A DNA stretch of 64,000 nucleotides from Salipaludibacillus sp. CUR1. GTDB taxonomy: Bacteria > Bacillota > Bacilli > Bacillales > Salisediminibacteriaceae. The position numbers were made by a program, and so were the translations under genes. The notes below the pieces were generated by a model. It saw only the letters and a list, made by a program, of their open reading frames with translations. It was not told the DNA's origin and ran no database searches. Shown piece after piece: positions 15,556 through 23,222 of this stretch. The number at the start of each line of letters is the position of its first letter. Position 1 is the first letter of the stretch. The stretch is taken from positions 62,001-126,000 of the forward strand of contig NZ_JAIWPE010000094.1 in NCBI RefSeq assembly GCF_021028955.1. Reading direction: 5' to 3'.

Positions 15556-17071
15556 ACTGTTTAATAAAAGCTGGTTTATTAAACTGACGTCACTGGTCAT
15601 TGCGGTTATGCTTTTTCTGATGGTAAACATGGATAATACGGCTAACCAGCCAGGGGGCATTCCAGGTATTACAGACGGCTCCCGCATATTGGAAGAAGTC
15701 GACTTAAATGTCTATTATGATGAAGACAGATATGTGCTGACGGAAGCCCCTGAAACCGTACAGGTTACTTTAAGGGGGCCTCAAAATATATTAACACTTG
15801 CCCAAGTCACTCAGCCGCAGCAGGAAGTATTTGTAGACCTTGAAGGCAAAGAGGCAGGAGTACACTATGAAAGGGTCCAGCACCGTGGATTTCCAACTGA
15901 TTTGAACTTATCAATTGTGCCTATGACAGTAAGGGTAACTATTCAGGAGAAGCAAACGGCGTCATTTCCTGTGGATGTAGAACTCGTAAATGAAGGGGAG
16001 ATGGAAGAAGGATACGTAGCAGGCACTCCGGAAGCCGCCCCTTCGACTGTAGAAGTGACAGCAGCTCAAGGGATAATTGATCAGGTTGCTTCAGCAAGAG
16101 CCATAGTTGACATGAGCGGCAGAGATACTTCTTTTGAAGAGGCAGTTCCTGTTACTTTTTATGACCAGAACGGTAATGAAATGGAGTTAACTGGTGATCC
16201 GGCAGCTGTGGAAGTCAGTGTGCCTGTCACCAGCCCTAATAAATCAGTTCCTCTCAGAATAGGCAGAAATGGCGACTTGCCTGATGGTATGGCTATTGAT
16301 TCTATTTCAATGAATCCGGAAAGAGTGACGATTTACGGGCCTGTAGATGTTATAAATAATATTTCCTTTATTGACCTTCCTAACTTGGAAGTAGGAGACC
16401 TGTCTGGTGGCTCTTCTTATGAACTCGATGTCCCTGTCCCTGATGGAGTTGAAAGAGTGGATCCGGAGACAGTAACAATTGAAGTAGAAACGGCTGATGA
16501 GGAGTCCAGAGAATTTTCGGACTTTGGAATACAGGTTGAAGGATTGGGCGGCGGCCAGACAATTCAATTTCTAGAGCCGGAGGACGGTCAATTCGATTTA
16601 GTTGTAAACGGGAGCCAAGGGGTTCTTGGACGGTTGGAAAGGCAGGATTTAAGAGCTGAAATTAATGTTAATGGGCTGGCGGCAGGAGAACACGAAGCAG
16701 AACTTGAAATCACCGGCCCGCAGAACCTTCGTTTTCCACAGCAAGGTATGACAGTTAATTTCATAATTTCAGAGAATAATAGCAGTTCAGGCGGTTCATC
16801 AGTTCAAGAGACTGAAACCGGTGAGAACGCAGGACCTGAAGAAAACAATGGGAACTTAGATGATAACGAAAATAGTGATAATGTTACGCCTAATACCAAT
16901 ATAGAAACTGAAGAAGACGGCGAAACCAATGAAATTAACGACAATGAACAGATTGAAGAGACTGAAACTGATGAGGAAAATGAAACGGATGGGAACAATG
17001 ACACTGAGGAAACAGAACTGTTTAATATAGAAGAAGAGGAAGAAGAAGGCGATAATCAAAATACATCCTGA
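15548..17071 (+). CDS. cdaR: CdaA regulatory protein CdaR (YbbR-domain protein)
   Basis: CdaR is a membrane-anchored protein that binds CdaA and tunes c-di-AMP synthesis. Residues 10-28 form the single membrane helix. About four extracytoplasmic YbbR domains follow (residues 45-405), seen in repeated segments such as VQVTLRGPQNIL, VEVTAAQGIIDQV and VTIYGPVDVINNI. From about residue 411 the protein ends in a low-complexity tail of nearly 100 residues dominated by Glu, Asp and Asn. This makes it longer (507) than B. subtilis CdaR (483). GGGAGG is within the cdaA 3' end, implying translational coupling. The acidic tail is not part of the YbbR fold. Confidence 0.93.
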   Translation: MDKLFNKSWFIKLTSLVIAVMLFLMVNMDNTANQPGGIPGITDGSRILEEVDLNVYYDEDRYVLTEAPETVQVTLRGPQNILTLAQVTQPQQEVFVDLEGKEAGVHYERVQHRGFPTDLNLSIVPMTVRVTIQEKQTASFPVDVELVNEGEMEEGYVAGTPEAAPSTVEVTAAQGIIDQVASARAIVDMSGRDTSFEEAVPVTFYDQNGNEMELTGDPAAVEVSVPVTSPNKSVPLRIGRNGDLPDGMAIDSISMNPERVTIYGPVDVINNISFIDLPNLEVGDLSGGSSYELDVPVPDGVERVDPETVTIEVETADEESREFSDFGIQVEGLGGGQTIQFLEPEDGQFDLVVNGSQGVLGRLERQDLRAEINVNGLAAGEHEAELEITGPQNLRFPQQGMTVNFIISENNSSSGGSSVQETETGENAGPEENNGNLDDNENSDNVTPNTNIETEEDGETNEINDNEQIEETETDEENETDGNNDTEETELFNIEEEEEEGDNQNTS

Positions 17072-17131
17072 CGTGTGCGAACAGTAATGTCCGATAATTT
17101 TGAAATAAGAACATTTTAAGGAGCGATATGA

Positions 17132-18493
17132 ATGGGTAAATTTTTTGGAACAGATGGTGTGAGAGGAGTAGCTAACAAGGAATTAACTCCAGAGCTGGCA
17201 TTTAAGCTGGGGAGGTTCGGAGGCTACGTTTTAACTAAAGAAACAGAAAAGCCGAAGATTCTGATTGGCCGCGACACTCGCCTTTCTGGTCATATGCTTG
17301 AAGGCGCTCTTGTGGCCGGATTACTGTCTATTGGCGCTGAGGTCATGCGTTTAGGAGTAATATCCACTCCCGGGGTGGCGTACTTAACTAAAGCGTTAAG
17401 CGCTGATGCCGGAGTTATGATTTCCGCATCCCACAACCCGGTGGAGGACAATGGGATTAAGTTTTTCGGGTCTGACGGGTTTAAGCTGCTTGACAGGCAG
17501 GAAGAAGAAATTGAGAAACTGCTCGAACAGGAAAATGATATGGAGGATGACCTGCCGCGCCCTGTAGGTGGAGACGTCGGTGTGGTTAATGATTATTTTG
17601 AAGGCGGGCAAAAGTATCTTCAATATTTAAAACAGACCATTACTGAAGATTTCTCCGGGTTGCATATTGCCCTTGACTGTGCTCACGGAGCGGCTTCCCC
17701 GTTAGCAAATCATTTATTTGCAGACCTTGAAGCTGACCATATATCCTGCATCGGCTCATCACCGAACGGAACAAATATTAATGACGGTGTAGGTTCGACT
17801 CATCCTGAAACACTTGTCTCTCTTGTGAAGGAAAAAGGGGCAGACATAGGGCTTGCCTTTGATGGAGATGCTGACCGTCTCATTGCTGTTGATGAAAACG
17901 GAGAAATTGTAGATGGCGATCAGATTATGTACATATGCTCAAAGTATATGAAAGAAAAAGGTCTCTTAAAACATAACACAGCAGTCACTACCGTTATGAG
18001 CAACCTTGGTTTTTATAAAGCATTGGAGAAAGAAGGCATTGAAACAAAGCAGACAGCTGTTGGTGATCGCTATGTGATGGAAGAAATGCGAAATGGCGGC
18101 TTTAACTTGGGAGGGGAACAATCCGGACATATTATTTTCCTGGATTACACGACCACAGGCGACGGCCTTCTCACTGCCCTTCAGCTTGTCCAGATCGTTA
18201 AAGCGACCGGCCGGCCGTTATCTGAGTTGGCTGGAGAACTGACAAAATATCCCCAAAAGCTGGTGAACGTTAAAGTAGCTGATAAAAATGCTCTTCATAA
18301 AAGCAGTGTGATAGCGGACGAAATTAATGTGGTAGAAAGTGAAATGCGGGGAGAGGGACGTATTCTCGTGCGCCCATCAGGTACGGAGCCGCTTGTAAGA
18401 GTTATGGCGGAAGCCCCGACAAAAGAGCTGTGCGATAAATATGTCGACAGAATGGTTGGTGTAATTAAACGGGAACTTGGCTCCCTGGAGTAG
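17132..18493 (+). CDS. glmM: Phosphoglucosamine mutase GlmM
   Basis: GlmM converts glucosamine-6-phosphate to glucosamine-1-phosphate on the way to UDP-GlcNAc and peptidoglycan. The 453-residue protein is of normal length. It shows the N-terminal [14 protein letters not shown], the phosphoserine loop SASHNP with catalytic Ser100, the magnesium loop DGDADR, the sugar-binding GGEQSGHI, and the phosphate-binding [19 protein letters not shown] precedes ATG 17132. It is third in the cda operon. glmS, its upstream partner in the pathway, lies 21 kb away, separated by the carbohydrate island. Confidence 0.98.
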   Translation: MGKFFGTDGVRGVANKELTPELAFKLGRFGGYVLTKETEKPKILIGRDTRLSGHMLEGALVAGLLSIGAEVMRLGVISTPGVAYLTKALSADAGVMISASHNPVEDNGIKFFGSDGFKLLDRQEEEIEKLLEQENDMEDDLPRPVGGDVGVVNDYFEGGQKYLQYLKQTITEDFSGLHIALDCAHGAASPLANHLFADLEADHISCIGSSPNGTNINDGVGSTHPETLVSLVKEKGADIGLAFDGDADRLIAVDENGEIVDGDQIMYICSKYMKEKGLLKHNTAVTTVMSNLGFYKALEKEGIETKQTAVGDRYVMEEMRNGGFNLGGEQSGHIIFLDYTTTGDGLLTALQLVQIVKATGRPLSELAGELTKYPQKLVNVKVADKNALHKSSVIADEINVVESEMRGEGRILVRPSGTEPLVRVMAEAPTKELCDKYVDRMVGVIKRELGSLE

Positions 18494-18508
18494 AACAAAG
18501 AAAGAAGA

Positions 18509-18547
18509 AAGCAGCACCTGGTAAAAAAACCGGTGCTGCTTGTTTAT
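18509..18547. terminator. Terminator between glmM and the convergent ROK gene
   Basis: AGCAGCACC pairs with GGTGCTGCT across a short A-rich loop, followed by TTGTTTAT. The minus-strand side is less T-rich, so it mainly serves glmM. Confidence 0.75.
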
Positions 18548-18549
18548 AT

Positions 18550-19461
18550 TTAGGAAGTAACAGTTTCTGTATTATTGTATTTCGTTTTATGAAAAGCCAA
18601 TGCGCCTACAAGCCCGGCATCATTTCTGAAATGGCAGGCGTCTATTTCTATATGAAAAACACGGTCAATATAAGTTAAGTGTTTTTCCAACTCTTTAATA
18701 AAAGTAGGCCGGCTCGTAATTCCTCCGCCTATAAGCACTTTCTCGGGATTTAAAACAGACGTAATGTTATAAATGCCAAGGGCCAATGATTCATAAAACT
18801 TTTCAACTATTGTTACAGCGACGGGGTCTTTTTCATCGTACGCCTGGAATACCTGTTCGCCGGTTACCTCATTAAATGGAAGGGAATAGTATTCAGCATA
18901 CTTTTTTCTTACTCCTCTCATAGAAGCAAGTGTGCTTAAGCTGTCTTCTTCAGGAGAAACCCCGTGAAGCCCCTGTGTAATCATAAAACCAAATTCCCCT
19001 CCGCGAAAGGAGTGGCCGCGGTAAATCTGATTATTTAGAAACAAAGCACCGCCGATTCCCGTTCCAACTGTTAAACAAATGAAATCCGCGAGGTTCTTCC
19101 CGTTACCCAGCCAATTTTCTGCAAAGGCTACGCAGTTCACATCGTTTTCTATGGACACTGGTATATTGAACTCGCTTTGAAGAAGAGTTTGAAGGTTTAA
19201 GTTATCAAATTCTTTAATCGCTCCTCCTTTTTCAATAAAACCTGTAGAAGGATTGATGAATCCGGGAGCAGAGATTGCGATACCTTCAATCTTTAATTGG
19301 AACTCTTCTATTTTCCCTCTGATTTTATGCAGTATTGTAGCGCCATCTGAACTGTCCGATGAGAAGTGGTCTTTTTCCAAAATACTGCCGTTATGGTCGA
19401 GAAGACCCCACTTAACATGAGTGCCACCGATATCAAATGATAAATAATATCTTTTTTTCAA
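18550..19461 (-). CDS. ROK-family sugar kinase, probable beta-glucoside kinase (BglK-like)
   Basis: This 303-residue cytoplasmic ROK kinase is likely to phosphorylate glucose or the non-reducing end of a beta-disaccharide. It shows the phosphate loop DIGGTHVKWG, the catalytic Asp in IENDVNCVAFAE, TVGTGIGG and a second ATP-binding motif GGGI. The Cys-rich zinc motif typical of most ROK proteins (CxCGxxGC) is missing: the region reads GGEFGFMITQGLHGV, as in zinc-free BglK-type kinases. The start is a TTG with GGGAAGGTG 8 bases upstream and only 3 bases after the GH1 stop, so the two are translationally linked. Pairing with a phospho-specific GH1 supports the BglK role, but glucokinase remains possible. 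Confidence 0.75.
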   Translation of the reverse strand: MKKRYYLSFDIGGTHVKWGLLDHNGSILEKDHFSSDSSDGATILHKIRGKIEEFQLKIEGIAISAPGFINPSTGFIEKGGAIKEFDNLNLQTLLQSEFNIPVSIENDVNCVAFAENWLGNGKNLADFICLTVGTGIGGALFLNNQIYRGHSFRGGEFGFMITQGLHGVSPEEDSLSTLASMRGVRKKYAEYYSLPFNEVTGEQVFQAYDEKDPVAVTIVEKFYESLALGIYNITSVLNPEKVLIGGGITSRPTFIKELEKHLTYIDRVFHIEIDACHFRNDAGLVGALAFHKTKYNNTETVTS

Positions 19462-19464
19462 TGG

Positions 19465-20919
19465 TTATTCACCTTCCCTTGGACGAAGGTCCGCACCGTT
19501 GGATTCAATAATGTTTTTATACCAGTAAAAGCTTTTCTTCTTTAGCCTGCGTAACTCTTTGGCATCTTCTTCATCGCGGTCTATATATACAAAACCATAG
19601 CGTTTCTGATAACCATTCAGCCAGCTTAATAAATCGGTAAATGACCACGTGCAGTAACCAATGATATCAACGCCGTCGGTCATAGCTTTCTGGATTTCAA
19701 CTAAATGGTGGTTGATATAATCGATTCTGTAGTCATCATGAATTTCATCGTTTTCTTCCAGTTTGTCAAATTCACCTAAGCCATTTTCAGATATGAGGAT
19801 TGGCAGGTTATAACGGTTTTTGATTCGCCGCATCCCGATTCTTAAACCGACAGGATCAATTTCCCAGTCCCAGTTAGTTGTTTCAAGGTTAGGGTTGCGT
19901 ATTGTTTTAAACATACCCGGCACCCCGGATTCAGAGGAAGTGCCTTTTTTGCCGGATGTGTTCATTTTTCCTTCACCAACACCATCGAGTGGATTCTTTT
20001 CCACTGTTGTAGTCTGGTAGTAATTGATTCCCATGAAGTCCGGCTTTCCTTCTTTCAATAATTCCATATCGCCGTCTTCAATAACTGGGGCGATGCCTTC
20101 TTTTTGAAGATAATCCAATGTGGTTTCAGGGTACGTTCCCCACGCATAAACGTCCATGTACCAGTGATTATTCATTTCTTCAGCGTTCTCTGCCGCTAGA
20201 ATATTTTCAGGGTCACTGTCAATTGGATAAACAGGGCCATAAGCAAAACTTGGTCCTGCATGCCCATCAGGTACTAACTTTCTAAATGACTGGACAGCTT
20301 TAGCATTGGCCAAAAATGCGTTATGGTTAGCCTGGTGCATCCTTTTTGTATCTTTCACTCCTGGTGGGTGCATGCCTGATTTGTAACCCAACCCGATAAA
20401 GATGTTTTGTTCATTTAAGGTCACCCAATACTTCACTCTGTCTCCGTACCGTTTAAACAGAGTAATACAATAGTTATTAAAGTCATCGATGATCTGTCTG
20501 GACTCCCATCCTCCGTATTCATCCATTAAAGCCTGTGGAAGGTCCCAATGGTAAACAGTAATGACCGGTTCAATATTTTTTTCAAGCAGAAGATCGATAA
20601 GCCGGTCATAGAACTTCAGGCCTTCCTCGTTAATATCGCCTTTGCCTTGAGGGTAAATACGGGACCACGCAATTGAAAAGCGGTAAGCTTTGAGGCCCAT
20701 CTCAGCCATCAGGTTTACATCTTCTTCATAGCGATGGTAATGGTCTACAGCAATATCCCCATTGGTGTTTTTGTAAGTGGTTCCTTCTTTTTTAGTGTAA
20801 ATATCCCACACAGAAGGCCCCTTGCCATCTTTATTCCATGCTCCTTCAATTTGATACGCAGCTGAGGCCGATCCCCAAAGAAAGTTTTTAGGAAATGGCT
20901 GAATGTGTTTGTGAAACAT
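19465..20919 (-). CDS. GH1 6-phospho-beta-glucosidase
   Basis: This 484-residue cytoplasmic family-1 glycosidase has the N-terminal signature FLWGSASAAYQIEG, the acid/base Glu in TLNEQN and the nucleophile Glu in ISENGLG. Near the C-terminus Ser432, Lys439 and Tyr441 (in LLSWLNGYQKRYGF) match the Ser-Lys-Tyr phosphate-binding set of 6-phospho-glycosidases such as LacG. Plain beta-glucosidases have Glu at the Ser position. Substrate is therefore likely a 6-phospho-beta-glucoside delivered by the adjacent ROK kinase, since no beta-glucoside PTS is nearby. GGGGAGG precedes the ATG. It is driven by a strong promoter overlapped by a LacI-type operator. Confidence 0.87.
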   Translation of the reverse strand: MFHKHIQPFPKNFLWGSASAAYQIEGAWNKDGKGPSVWDIYTKKEGTTYKNTNGDIAVDHYHRYEEDVNLMAEMGLKAYRFSIAWSRIYPQGKGDINEEGLKFYDRLIDLLLEKNIEPVITVYHWDLPQALMDEYGGWESRQIIDDFNNYCITLFKRYGDRVKYWVTLNEQNIFIGLGYKSGMHPPGVKDTKRMHQANHNAFLANAKAVQSFRKLVPDGHAGPSFAYGPVYPIDSDPENILAAENAEEMNNHWYMDVYAWGTYPETTLDYLQKEGIAPVIEDGDMELLKEGKPDFMGINYYQTTTVEKNPLDGVGEGKMNTSGKKGTSSESGVPGMFKTIRNPNLETTNWDWEIDPVGLRIGMRRIKNRYNLPILISENGLGEFDKLEENDEIHDDYRIDYINHHLVEIQKAMTDGVDIIGYCTWSFTDLLSWLNGYQKRYGFVYIDRDEEDAKELRRLKKKSFYWYKNIIESNGADLRPREGE

Positions 20920-21010
20920 TATAATCCTCCCCTGAAAGAATAATAGTTCTTAACATGATCAGTTAAAAAAGCCGTTTACAAGTAACCAGTAAACATGTAA
21001 TATATAATTA

Positions 21011-21026
21011 ACGAAAACGGTTTCGT
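21011..21026. promoter_or_regulatory. LacI-type operator O1 (GH1-ROK promoter)
   Basis: ACGAAAACGGTTTCGT is a near-palindrome with the central CG of LacI-family operators. It lies 5 bases past the minus-strand -10, over the expected start point. It resembles O2-O4. Confidence 0.7.
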
Positions 21027-21030
21027 AAAA

Positions 21031-21059
21031 AGTATAATTCAATGTTCCTGTTTTGTCAA
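21031..21059 (-). promoter_or_regulatory. Sigma-A promoter of GH1-ROK operon
   Basis: On the minus strand TTGACA and TATACT are separated by 17 bases. Confidence 0.8.
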
Positions 21060-21067
21060 AGTATAAA

Positions 21068-21083
21068 TTTCGATTTATCGAAA
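21068..21083. promoter_or_regulatory. Perfect inverted repeat upstream of the GH1 -35
   Basis: TTTCGAT-TT-ATCGAAA is a perfect 7+7 palindrome. It resembles the operators in its CGAAA arms but has a different centre. It could be a secondary regulator site. Confidence 0.4.
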
Positions 21084-21119
21084 CTGAAAAGAGCAACATT
21101 TTAAAATAAAGCGCTTTAA

Positions 21120-21135
21120 TATAAATCGGTTTCGT
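21120..21135. promoter_or_regulatory. LacI-type operator O4 in the divergent region
   Basis: The reverse complement reads ACGAAACCGATTTATA, sharing its first 13 bases exactly with O2. A palindromic AAAGCGCTTT lies just before it at 21108-21117 and looks like a poor cre site. Confidence 0.6.
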
Positions 21136-21170
21136 CATCCTTGCCACTGTTGTTCTTTTTACCGACTTTG

Positions 21171-21199
21171 TTGTTTGAACCGCGTTGCATTGGTATGAT
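21171..21199 (+). promoter_or_regulatory. Probable promoter of the lacI-type gene
   Basis: TTGTTT and TATGAT are separated by 17 bases, about 70 bases before the start codon. Confidence 0.5.
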
Positions 21200-21268
21200 A
21201 AAGGTACTGCAGCAGAACGGAATTAATTACTAAAATATAACTTTGTACGTTTGAGGAGAGCGCTTAAT

Positions 21269-22288
21269 ATGAAAATGACCATAAAGGAAATTGCTAAGCT
21301 GGCAGGGGTTTCCCAGGCGACAGTTTCTAAAATTATAAATAACTACGAAGATGTAGGGGCAAAAACTAAAAAAAGAGTATTGGAAATTATGGAGGAGCAC
21401 GGATACCGGCCTTCTTATTCAGCACAATCATTAGCGAAAAAGGTAACGAAAGTTATTGGGGTTATTTATGCAGGGAAAATAAATGCTAATTTTAATCATC
21501 CGTTTTTCGTAGACGTGGTTAGCTCATTTAAGAAAACAATGGGGGCTGAAGGCTATGACTTATTGTTTTTCTCTAACGAAAAGTTTCATAAAGCCGACGA
21601 AAATTATTTAGCCCGATGCCAGCATTATAATGTGGATGGATGCATTATCATCGGAGGGGATCAAGTGGAGCCTTCCGTATATGATCTTGATCAAAGTGAT
21701 ATTCCTTGTATAGGTGTCGATATTCAGCTTGAAGGGAAAACCTCCGGCTACATTATGACAGATAACGAAAAAGTTTCTTCTTTAGCAGTGGAACATTTTT
21801 ATTTGATGGATCAAAGAGAAATTGGATTCATAGGCGGGAAGGCGGACTCTCTGGTTTCTGAACAAAGGCTTGATGGCTTTAAAAAAATTATGAAAACATA
21901 TGGGCTTTCAATAAACGAAAACTGGATAAAGTTCGGAGACTTCTTTGAAGACAGCGGTTACCAGGTAATGAGAGAAATGCTTATGGAGAATGAAATTCCT
22001 AAAGCTCTATTTGCTGCTTCCGATTTAATGGCCATGGGGGCTATAAAAGCAATTAAAGACAGCGGGAAAAGCGTACATGATTTTTCAATAATCGGCTGTG
22101 ATGATATTACAGCTTCCAGGCATATAGATCCTCCACTTACTACGGTAAAGCAGGACAAAGAAAAAATCGGAAAAATGGCTGCTTATATTTTAAATGATTT
22201 GATAAATAAAAACCTTCAGCATACAGCTGTAAAGATTGAACCGGAACTGATCGTTCGTGAATCATGCGGGACGGCGAAAAAAGTTTAA
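21269..22288 (+). CDS. LacI-family transcriptional regulator of the sugar island
   Basis: This 339-residue repressor has an N-terminal LacI helix-turn-helix (MTIKEIAKLAGVSQATVSKIIN, residues 3-24, then the hinge helix SAQSLAKK). A periplasmic-binding-protein-like ligand domain follows (GVIYAGKINANFNHPFFVDVV, CIIIGG, GFIGG, FAASDLMAMGAIKAIKDSG, SIIGCDDI). ATG 21269 is chosen because GAGGAG lies 10 bases upstream. It is divergent from the GH1-ROK operon and upstream of the ABC genes, and LacI-type operators occur at both promoters. The natural inducer is probably an imported beta-gluco-oligosaccharide or its phosphate, which is inference. Confidence 0.9.
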   Translation: MKMTIKEIAKLAGVSQATVSKIINNYEDVGAKTKKRVLEIMEEHGYRPSYSAQSLAKKVTKVIGVIYAGKINANFNHPFFVDVVSSFKKTMGAEGYDLLFFSNEKFHKADENYLARCQHYNVDGCIIIGGDQVEPSVYDLDQSDIPCIGVDIQLEGKTSGYIMTDNEKVSSLAVEHFYLMDQREIGFIGGKADSLVSEQRLDGFKKIMKTYGLSINENWIKFGDFFEDSGYQVMREMLMENEIPKALFAASDLMAMGAIKAIKDSGKSVHDFSIIGCDDITASRHIDPPLTTVKQDKEKIGKMAAYILNDLINKNLQHTAVKIEPELIVRESCGTAKKV

Positions 22289-22323
22289 AGCCGTCTTTTC
22301 CTGCGAGTAAAGGAGTGTTTTTT

Positions 22324-22944
22324 TTGGAAAAAGGAAAAGTATATGGAGCGATAGAAACCTTTTCAGCAGCGCTTTATCGGCTCACCTTAATCAATTTTTT
22401 GTGGATTATTTTCAGTCTGGCCGGTCTGGTAATTGCAGGGATTGCTCCGGCGACTGCAGCAGCTCACGCAGCTACGCAGCGTTGGGTTAAAAATGAGGAG
22501 ATAGAAGGAAAAATAGTAAAATATTTCTGGATGGATTATAAAAAATACTTTGTAAAATCAAATATGGTTTGGGGTTTTCTCTTAATAACGGGAAGTATTC
22601 TTTATGCTGATTTTTATTTTATATTCAGGTTAGACAGCAGTTTTGCTCCTATGCTGTTAGGGCTTGGAATTTTTTTATTAGTCCTGTATCTGATAATTTT
22701 TTTCTACAGCATCCCGCTGTTAATTCATTTAAAAATGCGCGTGTGGGAATCAATAAAATATGCATTTATTTTTGGTTTTTCTTCTCCTGTTCTAACCGTC
22801 TCGGGGATCGGCAGTTTTTTTGTTATCCAATATCTGCTGTTTCAATTCCCTGTTTTATATTTATTTTTTTCGATAAGTATTTTCAGTTATATTACGATGA
22901 ATGTGGTTAATACGGTATCTATTAAATTAAAATTATCAGATTAA
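22324..22944 (+). CDS. YesL-like membrane protein (DUF624)
   Basis: This 206-residue integral membrane protein of the DUF624/YesL family has about five hydrophobic helices. The family pattern includes the conserved ITxxLW-like LINFLWIIFSLAGL and PATAAAHAATQRWVKNEE near residues 35-55. The start is a TTG with AAAGGAG 8 bases upstream, 35 bases after the lacI-type stop, so the two genes are probably cotranscribed. DUF624 genes often accompany sugar ABC transporters of the MalFG type in bacilli. A helper role in that transporter is guilt by association only. Confidence 0.78.
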   Translation: MEKGKVYGAIETFSAALYRLTLINFLWIIFSLAGLVIAGIAPATAAAHAATQRWVKNEEIEGKIVKYFWMDYKKYFVKSNMVWGFLLITGSILYADFYFIFRLDSSFAPMLLGLGIFLLVLYLIIFFYSIPLLIHLKMRVWESIKYAFIFGFSSPVLTVSGIGSFFVIQYLLFQFPVLYLFFSISIFSYITMNVVNTVSIKLKLSD

Positions 22945-22961
22945 TTTTTAAAAAAGAGAAA

Positions 22962-22975
22962 AGAAAGCGTTGACA
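22962..22975 (+). promoter_or_regulatory. CcpA cre-like site overlapping the ABC promoter -35
   Basis: AGAAAGCGTTGACA matches 12 of 14 positions of TGWAARCGYTWNCW and includes the TTGACA -35. It suggests carbon catabolite repression. Confidence 0.6.
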
Positions 22976-22998
22976 TAAAATTAATTTGAAGATACAAT
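22970..22998 (+). promoter_or_regulatory. Sigma-A promoter of the ABC sugar operon
   Basis: TTGACA and TACAAT are separated by 17 bases. The implied leader is about 220 bases long. Confidence 0.82.
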
Positions 22999-23004
22999 AG
23001 CATT

Positions 23005-23020
23005 ACGAAACCGATTTAGT
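23005..23020. promoter_or_regulatory. LacI-type operator O2 at the ABC start point
   Basis: ACGAAACCGATTTAGT begins 7 bases after the -10, a typical repression site. It differs from O3 at one base. Confidence 0.72.
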
Positions 23021-23088
23021 TAAATTCAATGAGTACTCCTAAGATTAGACATATCTGCTACTTTAAGTCATTGGAATTTAACTTTTTT
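23018..23088 (+). terminator. Terminator-like hairpin in the leader of the ABC operon
   Basis: A left arm at 23018-23032 (AGTTAAATTCAATGA) pairs with a right arm at 23068-23083 with one bulge. Six T follow. The loop is about 35 bases. It sits between the promoter and the first ABC gene, so it may be an attenuator. Alternatively it terminates read-through from the upstream DUF624 gene. Confidence 0.6.
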
Positions 23089-23100
23089 ATTAGGTGTTCT

Positions 23101-23116
23101 ACGAAACCGCTTTAGT
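23101..23116. promoter_or_regulatory. LacI-type operator O3 in the ABC leader
   Basis: ACGAAACCGCTTTAGT is identical to O2 except at position 10, and lies 96 bases downstream (about nine helical turns). Looping between the two is possible. Confidence 0.7.
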
Positions 23117-23222
23117 GATACAGTAATTAATTAAGCATCTTTAAGTAAGCTTGGGAGGTGGACATGGAAGAGAGACACGTACCATTTTGTTCTTAAAAAC
23201 TAAAATTTTAGGGGGATTTTTA

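Noticed and set aside
21108-21117. AAAGCGCTTT as a CcpA cre site
   Set aside because: The core palindrome fits but the outer T, G and C positions of the consensus do not.
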